53,250 nucleotides of DNA from Chlamydiota bacterium (GTDB taxonomy: Bacteria; Chlamydiota; Chlamydiia; Chlamydiales; Rhabdochlamydiaceae), in contig JABDEH010000002.1 in the NCBI GenBank assembly GCA_013287215.1, forward strand, positions 1 to 53,250. Reading direction: 5' to 3'. Position numbers and translations under genes: made by a program. The notes below the pieces were generated by a model that saw nothing but the letters and a program-made list of their open reading frames with translations, did no database searches and had not been told where the DNA came from. Below, piece by piece: positions 8,169-17,183 of this stretch; position 1 is the stretch's first letter, and each line of letters opens with the position of its first letter.

Positions 8169-10591
8169 CGACACCTTCTCCGATGATGGCCCAATGGCAG
8201 ACCTGCAAAGAGAGCGCGCAAGGAGCGCTCCTGCTCTTCCGCTTGGGCGATTTTTATGAGGCCTTCTATGAAGATGGGATCACCCTTGCCAAGGAACTCG
8301 ATCTGACGCTGACCAAACGACAGGAGATCCCCATGGCAGGCGTCCCCTTCCACACGTGCGAGGCCTACATTGACAAACTGGTCGCTAAGGGCTACCGCGT
8401 CGCCGTTGCCGAACAGGTGGAAGATGCGCGCTTTGCCAAAGGGCTCGTCAAGAGAGAAATTGTCCGCATCGTCACGCCCGGCACTGTCGTCACCTCCAGT
8501 CTTCTCTCGGAAAAAGCGAATAATTATCTCGCCTGCATCACCCAGCTAGGCAGCTTATATGGCCTTGCCTGGCTCGATTTGACCACCGCCGACTTCTCCA
8601 CCATGCAGGTGCCCGATGTGAAACAGCTCCTCGACGCGCTTGCAAGGCTCTCCCCCAGCGAGCTGATCGCCTCGCAGAAATTGGAGGAGCGCCATCCCGA
8701 GTTGTTCCAAGAGCTGCGCCAAACCTGCGTCATCAATACCAAGTCCGATTGGGTCTTCGACCATCAAAATGCCTACGCCCGCCTCCTCAAACACTTTCAG
8801 GTGCACACCTTGGACGGCTTCGGCCTCAAGGGAATGATCCCCCCGATCAACGCCGCCGGCGCGCTGCTCTCTTATGTCAACGACGATTTGGCCCTCTCGG
8901 TGTCCCACATCAAGCACCTCAAAGTTCAGCAACCCTCCCACTACATGGCCCTAGACCGGGCCACCCAACGCCATCTCGAGCTGATCGACAGGCTTCACGA
9001 AGGAAAAAAAGGGGGCACCCTCCTCTCACTCCTCGATGAGACCGTCACGCCGATGGGGGCCCGCCTCCTCAAACAGTGGATCACGCATCCCTTGCTCAGC
9101 GTCCCTGCCATACTCGAGCGGCAAGAGGCGGTCGGGGCATTCCTTTCCTGTTTAGAAATTTCTGAGCCGATGGAAAAAATCCGCGACCTCGAGCGCCTGA
9201 TCATGCGGATCTCCACCGGATACGCCAGCCCGCGCGATCTTCTCGGCCTGCGCCTCTCGCTAGAACCGCTGCCCGCGATCGCCCTGCTGCTCAGCAAACT
9301 AGATGCCAAGCTCATTGCCGAAGACCGAAGCAAACTCGCTGATGTGTCTAGCGTCGCAGAAACAATCAAACGAGCCCTCGTCGACGATCCGCCGCTGCGC
9401 CTTTCCGATGGAGGCATCATCCGCTCCAGCTACTCCCCCGAACTAGACGAGCTCCGCTCTCTTAAAGCTAACTCCCAGGCCTGGATTGCCAACTACCAAA
9501 CGCATTTGCGCGATACCACCCAGATCAAAACCCTCAAGATCGGCTTCACCAACGCCTTTGGCTACTATATCGAAGTGAGCCGCGGCCAGGCTGCAAATAT
9601 GCCCCCCTCTTTTGAGCGAAGGCAGACGCTGGTCAACGCCGAGCGGTTCATCTCACCCGAACTCAAAGATTATGAGCATAAGATTTTGACCGCCGAGGAG
9701 CGGATGAAAGCCATTGAGAGCGAGCTATTCCTTAAATTGCGCCACGAAATCGCCGCCCACGCCGAAACGGTCCAAGCCATTGCGTCTGCCATCGCCCGCC
9801 TCGACGTCCTCCTGGCCCTTGCAAAAATCGCCAAAAAGCGGCGCTACGTCTGTCCCCGGATTGATGAGAGCGACCTCTTCACCATCGAAGAGGGGCGCCA
9901 TCCGATCATCGAGTCAGACGGCTCTTTCATCCCCAACGACGTCCGCCTCCACGAAAAAGAAAAATTGATGCTGATCACGGGTCCCAACATGGCGGGTAAA
10001 TCGACCTACATCCGGCAAGTCGCCCTCATTGCCATCATGGCCCAGATGGGCTCCTATGTTCCCGCAAAGTCCGCGCATCTCGGCATCATCGACAAAGTCT
10101 TCAGCCGCATCGGCGCCAGTGACGATCTTTCCCGCGGACAATCGACGTTCATGGTGGAGATGACGGAGACGGCAAATATTTTGCACAATGCAACCTCCCG
10201 CTCGCTTGTCATCCTCGATGAAATTGGAAGGGGTACAAGCACCTACGACGGAATTTCGATCGCATGGGCCGTTGCCGAATACCTTCTCATGCACCTCAAG
10301 GCAAAAACACTCTTTGCTACCCATTACTGGGAACTGACCGAACTCGAAAAGCAGCTCCCCGGCGCCGTCAACTACAACGTCGCCGTCCAAGAGACCGAAC
10401 GGGGCATCGTCTTCCTGCGCAAGATCGTCAAAGGCGGAACCGATAAGAGCTACGGCATCCATGTGGCGCGCCTTGCGGGCCTGCCCCCAGCCGTCCTCAA
10501 ACGGGCAGCCGAAATGCTCTCCAAGCTGGAAAAGAAACATCCTCCTGCCGCTAAGGCCCAGCAGCTTTCTTTCTTCGACCTTTCAATCTAA
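8132..10591 (+). CDS. mutS: DNA mismatch repair protein MutS
   Basis: This 819-residue mismatch-recognition ATPase works with MutL. The mismatch-binding Phe-x-Glu lies in GDFYEAFYED near residue 38. Lever and clamp regions follow, then the ATPase with Walker A GPNMAGKST, Walker B VILDEIGRGTST and the family motif FATHYWELTELE. The start at 8132 gives a 17-residue lead before the conserved PMMAQW; ATG 8183 is an alternative. The end overlaps the convergent ATPase gene by 9 bases. Length is normal. Confidence 0.96.
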   Translation: MASNDPELDKTVTTPSPMMAQWQTCKESAQGALLLFRLGDFYEAFYEDGITLAKELDLTLTKRQEIPMAGVPFHTCEAYIDKLVAKGYRVAVAEQVEDARFAKGLVKREIVRIVTPGTVVTSSLLSEKANNYLACITQLGSLYGLAWLDLTTADFSTMQVPDVKQLLDALARLSPSELIASQKLEERHPELFQELRQTCVINTKSDWVFDHQNAYARLLKHFQVHTLDGFGLKGMIPPINAAGALLSYVNDDLALSVSHIKHLKVQQPSHYMALDRATQRHLELIDRLHEGKKGGTLLSLLDETVTPMGARLLKQWITHPLLSVPAILERQEAVGAFLSCLEISEPMEKIRDLERLIMRISTGYASPRDLLGLRLSLEPLPAIALLLSKLDAKLIAEDRSKLADVSSVAETIKRALVDDPPLRLSDGGIIRSSYSPELDELRSLKANSQAWIANYQTHLRDTTQIKTLKIGFTNAFGYYIEVSRGQAANMPPSFERRQTLVNAERFISPELKDYEHKILTAEERMKAIESELFLKLRHEIAAHAETVQAIASAIARLDVLLALAKIAKKRRYVCPRIDESDLFTIEEGRHPIIESDGSFIPNDVRLHEKEKLMLITGPNMAGKSTYIRQVALIAIMAQMGSYVPAKSAHLGIIDKVFSRIGASDDLSRGQSTFMVEMTETANILHNATSRSLVILDEIGRGTSTYDGISIAWAVAEYLLMHLKAKTLFATHYWELTELEKQLPGAVNYNVAVQETERGIVFLRKIVKGGTDKSYGIHVARLAGLPPAVLKRAAEMLSKLEKKHPPAAKAQQLSFFDLSI

Positions 10592-11779
10592 AAATTTTTT
10601 TAATGGGGATTTGAGAAACTCCTCAACAGGAATCCCTTGCGGGCCAATCAGTAATACCTTAGAGGGCTTAAATAGCTCCATGAAGAGGTCCACACCCGAT
10701 TTTTTGAACGATTCGAACCCCGACTTAACTTCTATGGCAACGACAGTTTTTCCATGCTGAAGAATAAAGTCCACCTCTTGATCCCCTTCGCGCCAATAAA
10801 AAAGCTCCATCTGGGTTCCTCGAATAGAATTCAAAAGATGCGCGCCTACGGCTGACTCGACAAGGCGACCCCACAAGGCGTGGTCCTTCTTGGCTTGTTT
10901 GTACGAGATTGTCCATTGGGCAGTCATCAAGGCAGTGTTAAACACACAAAACTTTGGACTCGAACCCTTTTGTCTTACTTTTTGTTTTGCAAATTTCTGC
11001 AAGCCCTGTACCAATCCCGCACCGGACAATAGGTCGAGGTAATGCGCCAATGTGGTTGTATTCCCTGCATCTTGAAGTTCTCCCAACATTTTTATATAGG
11101 AGAGAATTTGCCCTGAGTAAATGCATCCCAGCTGAAATAACCGGCGCAGCAAAGCAGGCTTATTGACCTGTGTCATCAGCAAAATGTCGCGGGAGATTGT
11201 TGTTTCTATCAGTGATTCATTAATATAGTTGATCCATCGGGAGGGATTAGTCATGTTGGCCAAAGAAGCCGCCCCTGGATAACCTCCAAAATACAAAAAC
11301 TTGTCGAGCGACCAACCAAACACTTTATGCATTTCCGCATAGGACCAATGGGTGATTGGAATGATTTCAAACCTTCCAGCTAAACTCTCTGACAACCCTT
11401 TTTGTACCAACCAGGGCGAAGATCCGAGAACCAAAACGGATAAATTGACCCGATTTCGAGTATCTTCATCCCAGAGAGATTTAATCGTCTCGGACCAATG
11501 AGGGATTTTCTGAACTTCATCGATGATCAAAAGCGCTTTTTTGCGCGACTTAGCAAGACTTCTGGCAATTTCCCACTGCTGCTCGATCCAGGCAAGATTC
11601 TGGAGCGTGGCCAAATCGGCCGAAACGTAGTGATAAGCGCTGCGAAGGGCTTTAGCCGCCTGCAAGGCCAGGGTTGTTTTCCCGACCTGGCGTGGCCCTA
11701 ATAATACCTGGATAAATTTCCGCCGCTGCCGCAGCCGTTTTAGTACTTCATGAAAGACCGGCCGTTTTTTCATATTCAT
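10583..11779 (-). CDS. AAA_14 / DUF4143 ATPase
   Basis: This encodes about 398 residues from the ATG at 11779; GTG 11791 and ATG 11773 are alternatives. An N-terminal AAA_14 domain (Walker A LLGPRQVGKTTL, Walker B ALLIIDEVQKI) is followed by a C-terminal DUF4143 domain with a PD-(D/E)xK-like core (EGDQEVDFILQHGKTVVAIEVKSG). These proteins are common accessory genes of unsettled function. The gene separates mutS from uvrC, which lie nearer each other in Chlamydia, so it is probably acquired. Its upstream region carries two palindromes, and the GTG start would lie inside the first, which favours ATG 11779. Confidence 0.85.
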   Translation of the reverse strand: MNMKKRPVFHEVLKRLRQRRKFIQVLLGPRQVGKTTLALQAAKALRSAYHYVSADLATLQNLAWIEQQWEIARSLAKSRKKALLIIDEVQKIPHWSETIKSLWDEDTRNRVNLSVLVLGSSPWLVQKGLSESLAGRFEIIPITHWSYAEMHKVFGWSLDKFLYFGGYPGAASLANMTNPSRWINYINESLIETTISRDILLMTQVNKPALLRRLFQLGCIYSGQILSYIKMLGELQDAGNTTTLAHYLDLLSGAGLVQGLQKFAKQKVRQKGSSPKFCVFNTALMTAQWTISYKQAKKDHALWGRLVESAVGAHLLNSIRGTQMELFYWREGDQEVDFILQHGKTVVAIEVKSGFESFKKSGVDLFMELFKPSKVLLIGPQGIPVEEFLKSPLKKFLD

Positions 11780-11783
11780 AGAT

Positions 11784-11827
11784 TTACTCACTCTTTTGAG
11801 TAATTTTACTCAATGCATTGAGTAAAA
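11784..11827. promoter_or_regulatory. Twin palindromes, probable operator
   Basis: Site 1 at 11784-11803 has arms TTACTCA/TGAGTAA around 6 bases. Site 2 at 11804-11827 is a perfect 24-bp palindrome with half-site TTTTACTCAATG. They are adjacent and share the half-site TTACTCA, as expected for cooperative repressor binding. They lie just upstream of the AAA_14 ATPase start on the minus strand and about 130 bases before the divergent gene at 11955. The binding protein is unknown. Confidence 0.55.
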
Positions 11828-11954
11828 TCAAGAAATTTGTAATTTTGTCAGAGCCTTGCTCCTGAAAAGTTTGGAAAAAAATACCAAAAAAGAGACTAGA
11901 TCTGTAAGATGTTGCACACTACTTTTAAAAACGATTACACGACGGAGGTTTAAA

Positions 11955-12776
11955 ATGGCTACAGCAGTAAATGCGGTTCTTCAATACACAGAAGTTTCAG
12001 CGGATTTTCAAATCAAGCCAGTGCCAGGTTACGAAGACACTATGGAAAAAGTTTTGCAAAGAATTTACCCCACCGTAGATCCAGGTCAAGCAATGCGCGG
12101 TTTTGCACGGGGAAGCGAACTTCTACAGGAGGTAGACTCTGCTAATAAGGGAAGTTCGACAACTAGAACTCAAATCTATAGCCTCATGTCTGACTACGAC
12201 ACTTTAGTGCATGATATTTTCTTGAATACGATTGCCGAAACAGCTCAATCTAAGTTCGAAGATCACGGGTTAGCCTTAAGGTTACTAGAGCACCATGATG
12301 ATGGATCAGTAAATATGATTGTTAACCGGTGTATAGAAAGCGCAAACGAAATAGAGGAAAAAGCGGGAAGCTTGCAAACTAATGTGAATGCTCTCAAGAA
12401 AAAAGCTATCGCAGTTTTAACAGAAGCATCCCAACAGACTGAGCTGATAGAAGAAATAAAATCCATATTCGATAATGCACTCGTTTATTTGACTCAAACA
12501 GAAAATCATTGCAAGCATCTTAGCAGTATGCAGATGGATACCAAGAAGAAGATAGAGCAATTAACAAATGAATGGCGTGTTTTGGGTTATGCGTATCTTA
12601 GATCCGTTTATTATACTCAAAAAGAAAATCATTGTAAGCATCTGAGCAATATGGAGATGGGCATCAAAAATAAGATAGAGCAAACAGCCAATGAATGGCA
12701 CGCTTTGGCTCATGCGCATTTTGCTGCAAAGCAAGCGTTAGAAGCAGCTAAAAGCGGCATATCTCAAGCGATGTGA
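11955..12776 (+). CDS. Hypothetical helical protein with internal duplication
   Basis: This encodes 273 residues from the ATG at 11955, chosen because GGAGG lies at 11944-11948; the longer open frame from 11856 lacks such a site. The protein has no signal peptide, is predicted almost entirely helical, and probably forms coiled coils. Residues of about 180-262 consist of two copies of a 41-residue unit built on ENHCKHLS and KIEQxxNEW. I do not recognise the family. With no membrane or enzyme motif, a structural or host-directed role is possible but not shown. It sits between mutS and uvrC, which looks like an accessory insertion. Confidence 0.7.
   Translation: MATAVNAVLQYTEVSADFQIKPVPGYEDTMEKVLQRIYPTVDPGQAMRGFARGSELLQEVDSANKGSSTTRTQIYSLMSDYDTLVHDIFLNTIAETAQSKFEDHGLALRLLEHHDDGSVNMIVNRCIESANEIEEKAGSLQTNVNALKKKAIAVLTEASQQTELIEEIKSIFDNALVYLTQTENHCKHLSSMQMDTKKKIEQLTNEWRVLGYAYLRSVYYTQKENHCKHLSNMEMGIKNKIEQTANEWHALAHAHFAAKQALEAAKSGISQAM
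12492..12737 (+). repeat. Tandem 123-bp in-gene duplication
   Basis: The sequence beginning ACTCAAACAGAAAATCATTG at 12492 is repeated with changes from 12615 (ACTCAAAAAGAAAATCATTG). The period is 123 bp, or 41 codons. Both copies encode ENHCKHLS...K(K/N)KIEQ...NEW. The duplication is in frame and substitutions are moderate, so it is not very recent. Confidence 0.8.
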
Positions 12777-12972
12777 ACTTCCCACTTATACCACCATAGA
12801 GGAAGTAGGAGGATAGAATATCTTTCTTACGTACCCGTGTGCGTGCGTGCCCCTCCATCCCCATTTTGGAGTGCGGTTTACGCACTCCAAAATCAGAAGT
12901 CCCCCTTGCCCGATTTTTCCAAAAAGTTTTACCTCTTTTGCCTTTTTTCCCTCTTCCGCGTACACTACAGCC

Positions 12973-14775
12973 ATGTCGTTTGATGTGAACCAACTGAAGC
13001 ATTTTCCCAATGAGCCTGGCGTCTATCTGATGAAAGATCGCGAAGGGACGGTCCTGTACGTCGGCAAGGCCAAGGCGCTCCGCAAACGGATTAAAAATTA
13101 TTTTTCTCCAGGGCAAGACGGTCGGGCCATGGTCCCTTTCCTCACTGCCAAAGTGGACACCATCGACACGATCGTCGTCCGGACCGAAAAAGAGGCGCTC
13201 CTCCTAGAAAATACCCTCATCAAACGGCACCAGCCCCAATACAACGCGGTCCTCAAAGACGACAAAACCTTTGTCAGTTTGATGATCAATGAAAAACACC
13301 CATGGCCGCAGGTGCGCCTTGTCCGCTATAAAGGCAAGCCTCCCGAAAAAGGGCGCTATTTTGGCCCCTACACAAGCGCCCACTCGGCGCGGCAAACCTA
13401 CGATCTCATCACGCGGCTCTTTCCGCTGCGCCAGTGCTCTGACGAAGAGCTCAAACGGAGAAAGCGCCCCTGTTTGCTCTACGGGATGAAGCGGTGCATC
13501 GCCCCCTGCGTGAACAAATGCACGCACGAGGAATATGACCGTTATGTGGAAGGAGCGGCTAAATTTTTGACCGGAGAAGACAAGCAAATTCTTAAAAATC
13601 TCTATATCGAGATGGAGGCTGCTTCAGAGGCGCTCCAGTTTGAAAAGGCGGCCTCGCTGCTCAAAACCATCCGGCAGATAGAGCATGTGACCGAGACGGA
13701 GCAAATTGTGGACAAGGCCGGCGGCATCAGCTGCGATGCATGGGGCCTCTACCGCCTCGGCGATGAGGTCGTCATTGTCGTTCTCCTCGTGCGCGAAGGC
13801 AAGCTCGTCGGCTCCGAACAGGACAGGTTTAACCAAGTCGCTGCGGACGATGAAGAACTTTTAGAATCCTATCTACTCCAGCACTATAAAAAACATCCTG
13901 CTCCCAAAGAGGTTCTGCTGCCATTCTCCCTCTCCAATGCGCTCGCAGAAATCATTGGGGCCAAGTGCCACACTCCGCTCATCGGCGAAAAGAAAGCGCT
14001 CGTCAAACTCGCCGGGCACAATGCCAAAACGCTCTTTGAACAGCGGGACCCGGAAGCGCTTGCGGAAAAAACACTCCTCGAGCTGCAAGAGATCGTGCAT
14101 TTGAGCCGCTATCCCAAGCGGATCGAATGTTTTGACACCTCGAACATTTCGGGCAGCGATCTCGTGGCCTCGATGGTGGCCTTCACCGAAGGGATGCGAG
14201 ATTCTAAGCGGCAGCGCTACTTCCACATCCGCGGCATCACCAAAGGCGACGACTACGCCGCCCTGCATCAGGTCCTCTCCCGCAGGCTGATCCGCGCCAA
14301 AGAGGAAAACGACCTTCCCGATCTCATCATCGTCGACGGCGGCAAGGGGCAGCTCAATATCGCGCTCGAGGTGTTTAAAGAGCTCGACATCGCGACGGTC
14401 GATCTGATGTCGCTCGCCAAAGAAGGGGCTCGCCACGACAAAGGGATGACGCAAGAAAAGATTTTTCTTCCCCATCATGCGGAGCCGCTGCTCCTTCCCC
14501 TCCGCTCTCCTCTTTTGCTGATGCTGCAAAAAATCCGCGATGAGGCCCACCGGGTGGCAATCGGTTTCCACCGCAAACAAAGAAGCAAGCGCACGCTCAC
14601 TAGTACATTGGATAATCTGCCGGGCATCGGCCCTAAGAAACGGGGGCAGCTTTTACGCAAGTTTGGCAGCGTGAAACGGATCCTCGAGGCGACGCCCGAA
14701 GAATTGTCTGAAATCAAAGGCATCAGCAAAAAAGACATCGAGACGATCAAAAAATTTACTCATCCCCAAAAGTGA
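12973..14775 (+). CDS. uvrC: UvrABC excinuclease subunit C
   Basis: This encodes 600 residues from the ATG at 12973 (MSFDVNQLKHFPNEPGVYLM). The open frame extends 126 bases further upstream, but that part has no family similarity. It contains the GIY-YIG nuclease domain (GVYLMKD...LYVGKAKALRKRIKNYF), Cys-rich middle (CIAPCVNKCTHEEY), UVR motif (QFEKAASLL), RNase H-like nuclease (ECFDTSNISGS, IIVDGGKGQLN) and C-terminal helix-hairpin-helix repeats (LDNLPGIGPKKRGQLLRKFG). It makes the dual incision in nucleotide excision repair. The final 20 bases overlap the convergent redox gene. Confidence 0.96.
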   Translation: MSFDVNQLKHFPNEPGVYLMKDREGTVLYVGKAKALRKRIKNYFSPGQDGRAMVPFLTAKVDTIDTIVVRTEKEALLLENTLIKRHQPQYNAVLKDDKTFVSLMINEKHPWPQVRLVRYKGKPPEKGRYFGPYTSAHSARQTYDLITRLFPLRQCSDEELKRRKRPCLLYGMKRCIAPCVNKCTHEEYDRYVEGAAKFLTGEDKQILKNLYIEMEAASEALQFEKAASLLKTIRQIEHVTETEQIVDKAGGISCDAWGLYRLGDEVVIVVLLVREGKLVGSEQDRFNQVAADDEELLESYLLQHYKKHPAPKEVLLPFSLSNALAEIIGAKCHTPLIGEKKALVKLAGHNAKTLFEQRDPEALAEKTLLELQEIVHLSRYPKRIECFDTSNISGSDLVASMVAFTEGMRDSKRQRYFHIRGITKGDDYAALHQVLSRRLIRAKEENDLPDLIIVDGGKGQLNIALEVFKELDIATVDLMSLAKEGARHDKGMTQEKIFLPHHAEPLLLPLRSPLLLMLQKIRDEAHRVAIGFHRKQRSKRTLTSTLDNLPGIGPKKRGQLLRKFGSVKRILEATPEELSEIKGISKKDIETIKKFTHPQK

Positions 14776-16384
14776 AGGCATAAGCCCTAACCCCTTTCGG
14801 AATCTTCAGAGAGAGTTGATGCCTCCCGTAAGAGGCAGCAACGATATCATATTTTCGATCACCGTCGACATGAATGTCCCCATAAGAATCTCCATCTAGG
14901 AAAATTTCAAGGGGCATTGAGCTTGATCCCGATAAGACGAGATAGACGCGCGACGCGAGGAAGTTCAAATCCAGATAGCTTGCACCCCCCTCGGCCAAAA
15001 TGGATTCATTCTCCACGCGCCAAGGCCCTTTTAGCCCTACCTGATCGTCGCTGAGCGGCGGGGTGTAGCGATAGTCAAAGGTTTGATTAGCGAAAATCTC
15101 CATTTTATAGCTGCGGCCTCGAGAAAGTCCCAAATAGGTTTCCGGAGTCAGGGGGCGCGAAGACGTTTGCGGCTCTATCATGGCGATGGGGGCCAATCCC
15201 AAAAGTCCGCGGATCGCGTTTTCTGTTTCCGCATAACCGCCTTCCCCATAATGGATCATGCGGATCATCCCGCTCTGATCGATGAGGTAATGGGCCGGCC
15301 AATAGTGATTATGATAGGCATTCCAAGTCTGATAACGATTATCGAGGGCGACAGGATAGGCAATCCCGAGTGTTTCTACAGCTTTTTTCACGTTTTCATA
15401 GCTTTTTTCGAATTCAAATTCCGGGGTGTGGACCCCAATAATCACAAATCCCTTGTTCTGATAATCGCGATACCAGTCTTTGAGATAGGGAAGTGTGCGC
15501 AAGCAATTGATGCAGCTATAGGTCCAGAAATCGATCAAAACTACTTTTCCCTTAAGCTCAGCAAGAGTGAGCGGCGGAGAATTGATCCATCCTGAAATCC
15601 CCGCGAGTTCCGGCGCCGGCTCATTTTCTGACAACGCCTCTTGTCCCAGCGCGGCTTTTAAGGTATCGATGATGGGAAGTTTCTTTTCTAATGCTAGCTC
15701 AGGAAAATAATGGGAGAGTTTTTCGCTGAGGAGCATCTCCCAGTTGAAAGTCAATACAACCGCAAAAAGGACCATCAATGCGCCAAAGAATTGCCGGATC
15801 CGTTCGGAATGGCGGGAGAGAAACTGAGAGGTTTGAATCAGCTTAGAACTCCCATAGGCATAGAAAAACATCGGGATGCCCGCTCCCATGCTATAGGCGA
15901 GGGTCATGAGGACAGCGGTAAAATTGACAGCGCCGGTGGCAACAAGCGTTGTGATCGCAGCGAGAATAGGCCCGGCGCAGGGTGTCCAAAGCAGTCCTAA
16001 GGCAATGCCAAATAAAAACCCTCCCCAAAAACCGCGGCGCTCTTGGGTGCCTTGGATTTTTTGACCCAAGCCCGCGATAGGAGCTGTGATTTGGGCGAAC
16101 CAATTCGAAAGGCGGGGAAAAATCATCACGAGCCCAAAGAAAAAAATCAAGGCGATCGCTGCGTAGCGTAAAAGGTTCGGCGAGACGCCAGTGGCATGCA
16201 CAATCCAGCTTAGGGTCAATGTAAAAACGGAGAAACTGCAGACAAGACCCAGAATTGTGCCCAGCGGCCGGAGGCGCCCCTTGGCAATGCCGGCAGCTAA
16301 AATGGCCGGAAGAACAGGCAAAATACAAGGCGAAAGCGCCGTAAAAACCCCTGCTAAGAATGAAAATACAAGCAAAACCAGCAT
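14756..16384 (-). CDS. DipZ-like CcdA-thioredoxin fusion protein
   Basis: This encodes 542 residues in three parts. Residues 1-215 form a CcdA/DsbD-type membrane domain with the paired transmembrane cysteines Cys20 (SPCILPVLP) and Cys136 (TPCAGPI). Residues of about 255-395 form a TlpA-like thioredoxin domain with the active site WTYSCINC (Cys291/Cys294). Residues 410-542 form the beta-rich C-terminal domain of DipZ proteins. It should carry electrons across the inner membrane to periplasmic thiols; the partner is unknown. It overlaps the convergent uvrC end by 20 bases. Confidence 0.88.
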   Translation of the reverse strand: MLVLLVFSFLAGVFTALSPCILPVLPAILAAGIAKGRLRPLGTILGLVCSFSVFTLTLSWIVHATGVSPNLLRYAAIALIFFFGLVMIFPRLSNWFAQITAPIAGLGQKIQGTQERRGFWGGFLFGIALGLLWTPCAGPILAAITTLVATGAVNFTAVLMTLAYSMGAGIPMFFYAYGSSKLIQTSQFLSRHSERIRQFFGALMVLFAVVLTFNWEMLLSEKLSHYFPELALEKKLPIIDTLKAALGQEALSENEPAPELAGISGWINSPPLTLAELKGKVVLIDFWTYSCINCLRTLPYLKDWYRDYQNKGFVIIGVHTPEFEFEKSYENVKKAVETLGIAYPVALDNRYQTWNAYHNHYWPAHYLIDQSGMIRMIHYGEGGYAETENAIRGLLGLAPIAMIEPQTSSRPLTPETYLGLSRGRSYKMEIFANQTFDYRYTPPLSDDQVGLKGPWRVENESILAEGGASYLDLNFLASRVYLVLSGSSSMPLEIFLDGDSYGDIHVDGDRKYDIVAASYGRHQLSLKIPKGVRAYAFTFGDE

Positions 16385-16428
16385 CTCGCAGCTCCCCCTT
16401 TATTGGAAGTTACCTTAAGCCAAAATAG

Positions 16429-16457
16429 TTTACAATTAAACGTATACCGTCTATGTA
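16429..16457 (+). promoter_or_regulatory. Candidate sigma-70-type promoter of dodecin gene
   Basis: A -35 box TTTACA (16429-16434) and a -10 box TATGTA (16452-16457) are separated by 17 bases. They precede a strong ribosome site (AAAGGAG) and the dodecin ATG at 16480, which implies a very short leader. Confidence 0.4.
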
Positions 16458-16479
16458 AAAAAGGAAAGGAGCGTTGTCT

Positions 16480-16680
16480 ATGTCAATTGTAAAAGTGATT
16501 GAAGTGATCTGCGAAGGAAAAAGCATCGAAGATGCATTAAAATCAGGTGTCAAAGAGGCGAGCAAGACCATTAAAAATATCAAGCAAATCGACATGAAGT
16601 GGGTCCATGCGCACGTGCAAAATAATAAAATCACAAGCTATCGCGTGACTGCTAAAATTAGCTTTGTGATCCAGCACTAA
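16480..16680 (+). CDS. Dodecin-family flavin-binding protein
   Basis: This encodes 66 residues from the ATG at 16480, which has AAAGGAG about 8 bases upstream. The pattern MSIVKVIEVICEGKSIEDALKSGVKEASKTIKNIKQIDMKWVHAHV...YRVTAKISFVI matches dodecins: strand, helix, two strands, with the conserved AxKTI(R/K)N helix end. Dodecins assemble into dodecamers that store or buffer flavins. The aromatic flavin-stacking position could be the Trp in MKWVHAHV. It is a single gene between a DipZ-like gene (divergent) and the amaP-like gene (convergent). Confidence 0.85.
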   Translation: MSIVKVIEVICEGKSIEDALKSGVKEASKTIKNIKQIDMKWVHAHVQNNKITSYRVTAKISFVIQH

Positions 16681-16682
16681 GA

Positions 16683-17183
16683 CTATTTGATTACAACGGT
16701 CAAGAGAAAATCTTTTCCGTAACCCAAGTTCTTGGCCAAAATCGCGCCAAACTCCTTTTCAATTTTCTGAAGGATTGCTTCTTGCTCTTCAAAGGCAAGT
16801 TTGGGGAGTTCGGTGATGAGCTCGATCCGTTGATTGGGATAGATCACGACATTGGGCAGCACCAGTTCCTGAGGAAACAATTCTTTCCAGTAGCTGCGGG
16901 CATAATCGCGCACAAGAGACTGATGCACCTCGGCACGCATATTCACTTGGTAATATTGGCCGCGGTTGAGCGCGTAAAACCCGATGAAGAGCACAGCTCC
17001 GAGGATGAGGAGGGCGTAGCCTATATTTGCAAAGGGAGAGGTGTTCTCCGTGAAAAATTGGAGAACAAACAGGCGCACATGAGGGGCAAAGGGGAGAGCG
17101 AGAAAGAACGCCCCCAAGCCCAAAATCAGAAGGACAAGGAAGAGGTGGATCGCAGAAAATAGAACATGGCTTCTAGAATTCAT
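16683..17183 (-). CDS. AmaP-like membrane anchor protein
   Basis: This encodes 166 residues from the ATG at 17183 (MNSRSHVLFSAIHLF), which overlaps the end of the Asp23-family gene by 11 bases; the open frame extends to 17222. Two hydrophobic segments (about 6-32 and 46-68) separated by a short loop are followed by a cytosolic domain that ends in an alkaline-shock-like fold. Size, topology and coupling to asp23 match AmaP, which anchors Asp23 at the membrane in Firmicutes. The identification rests mainly on architecture and neighbourhood. Confidence 0.65.
   Translation of the reverse strand: MNSRSHVLFSAIHLFLVLLILGLGAFFLALPFAPHVRLFVLQFFTENTSPFANIGYALLILGAVLFIGFYALNRGQYYQVNMRAEVHQSLVRDYARSYWKELFPQELVLPNVVIYPNQRIELITELPKLAFEEQEAILQKIEKEFGAILAKNLGYGKDFLLTVVIK

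Noticed and set aside
8555-8941. Long antisense frame inside mutS
   Set aside because: Complement of a G+C-rich coding region; no start signal or family pattern.
9914-10540. 208-codon antisense frame in the mutS ATPase region
   Set aside because: Antisense shadow of highly constrained mutS motifs.
11856-11954. N-terminal 33-residue extension of the repeat-containing protein
   Set aside because: A strong GGAGG sits before the ATG at 11955, and the upstream part is AT-rich leader without a ribosome site.
13873-14580. 235-codon antisense frame in uvrC
   Set aside because: Antisense shadow; uvrC motifs are complete on the other strand.
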